The notes beneath the pieces were generated by a model that worked only from the letters and a program-made list of their open reading frames with translations, did not search any database and was not told the DNA's origin. A program made the translations under genes and the position numbers. 64,000 nucleotides of DNA from Saccharomycopsis fibuligera x Saccharomycopsis cf. fibuligera (lineage: Eukaryota; Ascomycota; Saccharomycetes; Ascoideales; Saccharomycopsidaceae): NCBI GenBank assembly GCA_001936135.1, contig CP012817.1, forward strand, positions 3,844,001 through 3,908,000, read 5' to 3'. Shown piece by piece: positions 63,470-64,000 of this stretch (position 1 is its first letter; each line of letters starts with the position of its first letter).

Positions 63470-64000
63470 TCATTCTTTTCGATAAGTAACTTTGTCAACT
63501 TTCACTTCATCATCAAGATAGGTATATATATACAACGTACAAACTGACCCTTGGACATCCAACAAACAAAAGCTAGGTATCGGGTCAGCTTTAGCCGCAT
63601 AGTCATCACCGTCTTCATCATCAACGCCAATGTTTTTTAGCAAGTTTTTTTTCTTGAGTTCGCCGTCGCTATCGCTACTATCCTTGATATTGATACTATC
63701 GCCATCTATCACTGTTTTATCGCCGTTGACCGTTTTCGTCTCTGCTTTATTATCATCGCTATTGTTTTGCTCATCTGTTTCTTTATTTTCTTTCTCACCT
63801 CGCTGCTGCTGCTGCTGTCCCAATTCCGCATCTTCTTCCTTTCTAACCCCTTCTTCTTCTAAATCCTCTTCCTCCTCATCATCGCTCAACTCTGCCGTCG
63901 TTAATGCTCCCGTGGCTGACCCTGGGTTAATAAAGAGCTTATTATCCAAAGTATACGCCTCCACTCTATGCGTGCCTCCCCATATCAAGATATCAGCATC
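63470..64000 (-). CDS. VPS29: Retromer subunit Vps29, C-terminal part (5' end outside window)
   Basis: Metallophosphoesterase-fold subunit of the retromer core, bound to Vps35 on endosomes. The frame is open across the window edge. Its last 176 complete codons read DADILIWGGTHRVEAYTLDN, KLFINPGSATGALT, a long acidic insert, then PSFCLLDVQGSVCTLYIYTY and DDEVKVDKVTYRKE. GGTHR and NPGSATGA are family motifs. The insert (~105 residues of Glu/Asp/Gln/Asn/Lys) separates two conserved strands. S. cerevisiae Vps29 also has an insert compared with the ~185-residue human protein. The start codon is not in the window; the apparent Met position at 63988 is a TTG inside the gene. Confidence 0.95.
   Translation of the reverse strand, partial: DADILIWGGTHRVEAYTLDNKLFINPGSATGALTTAELSDDEEEEDLEEEGVRKEEDAELGQQQQQRGEKENKETDEQNNSDDNKAETKTVNGDKTVIDGDSINIKDSSDSDGELKKKNLLKNIGVDDEDGDDYAAKADPIPSFCLLDVQGSVCTLYIYTYLDDEVKVDKVTYRKE

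Overview
The window is a stretch of nuclear chromosome from a budding yeast (Saccharomycotina). It holds about 20 supportable protein genes, nearly all intron-less, and one intron-containing tRNA-Lys gene. The recognised genes are single-copy yeast genes: ATG26, LRG1, LAA1, HEM1, THR4, TFC1, MRPL36, MSB2, VPS17, DPM1, TOH1, RAD28, HSM3, NCE101, PEX2 and VPS29. CTG codons are absent from the HEM1, THR4, DPM1 and TOH1 reading frames I read through. In the mucin gene they sit where Ser would fit. This suits a lineage that reads CUG as Ser, but the window does not prove it. Proteins are described here with the standard code.

Layout. 1-13 kb: the 3' end of ATG26 (sterol glucosyltransferase) with an apparent one-base frameshift, then LRG1 (LIM-RhoGAP) and LAA1 (AP-1 accessory HEAT protein). 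13-27 kb: a sparse accessory region with three secreted or GPI-anchored low-complexity proteins, a CLPTM1-family membrane protein lacking the usual C-terminal membrane domain, and a 6 kb gene-free stretch rich in homopolymers. 27-36 kb: HEM1, THR4, TFC1 and MRPL36. 36-45 kb: a small secreted peptide gene and the signalling mucin MSB2, behind a 3.4 kb gene-free region. 45-50 kb: tRNA-Lys(UUU) next to a tandem repeat that may be an LTR relic, then VPS17, DPM1 and a secreted EndoG-type nuclease. 50-56 kb: the GPI wall protein TOH1 and a PMP3-type 57-residue membrane peptide. 56-64 kb: GC-richer and compact, with RAD28, HSM3, NCE101 (with a canonical intron), PEX2 and the 3' part of VPS29.

Together the genes cover secretory and endosomal traffic (two retromer subunits, AP-1 accessory, Dol-P-Man synthase), the cell surface and its signalling (MSB2, LRG1, TOH1, four small secreted proteins), and housekeeping (heme, threonine, Pol III, mitoribosome, peroxisome, proteasome assembly). 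I see no transposase, CRISPR array, phage, or operon-like novel system. The most unusual content is the set of secreted low-complexity genes with long upstream regions, the truncated CLPTM1 protein, the secreted nuclease and the repeat next to the tRNA.
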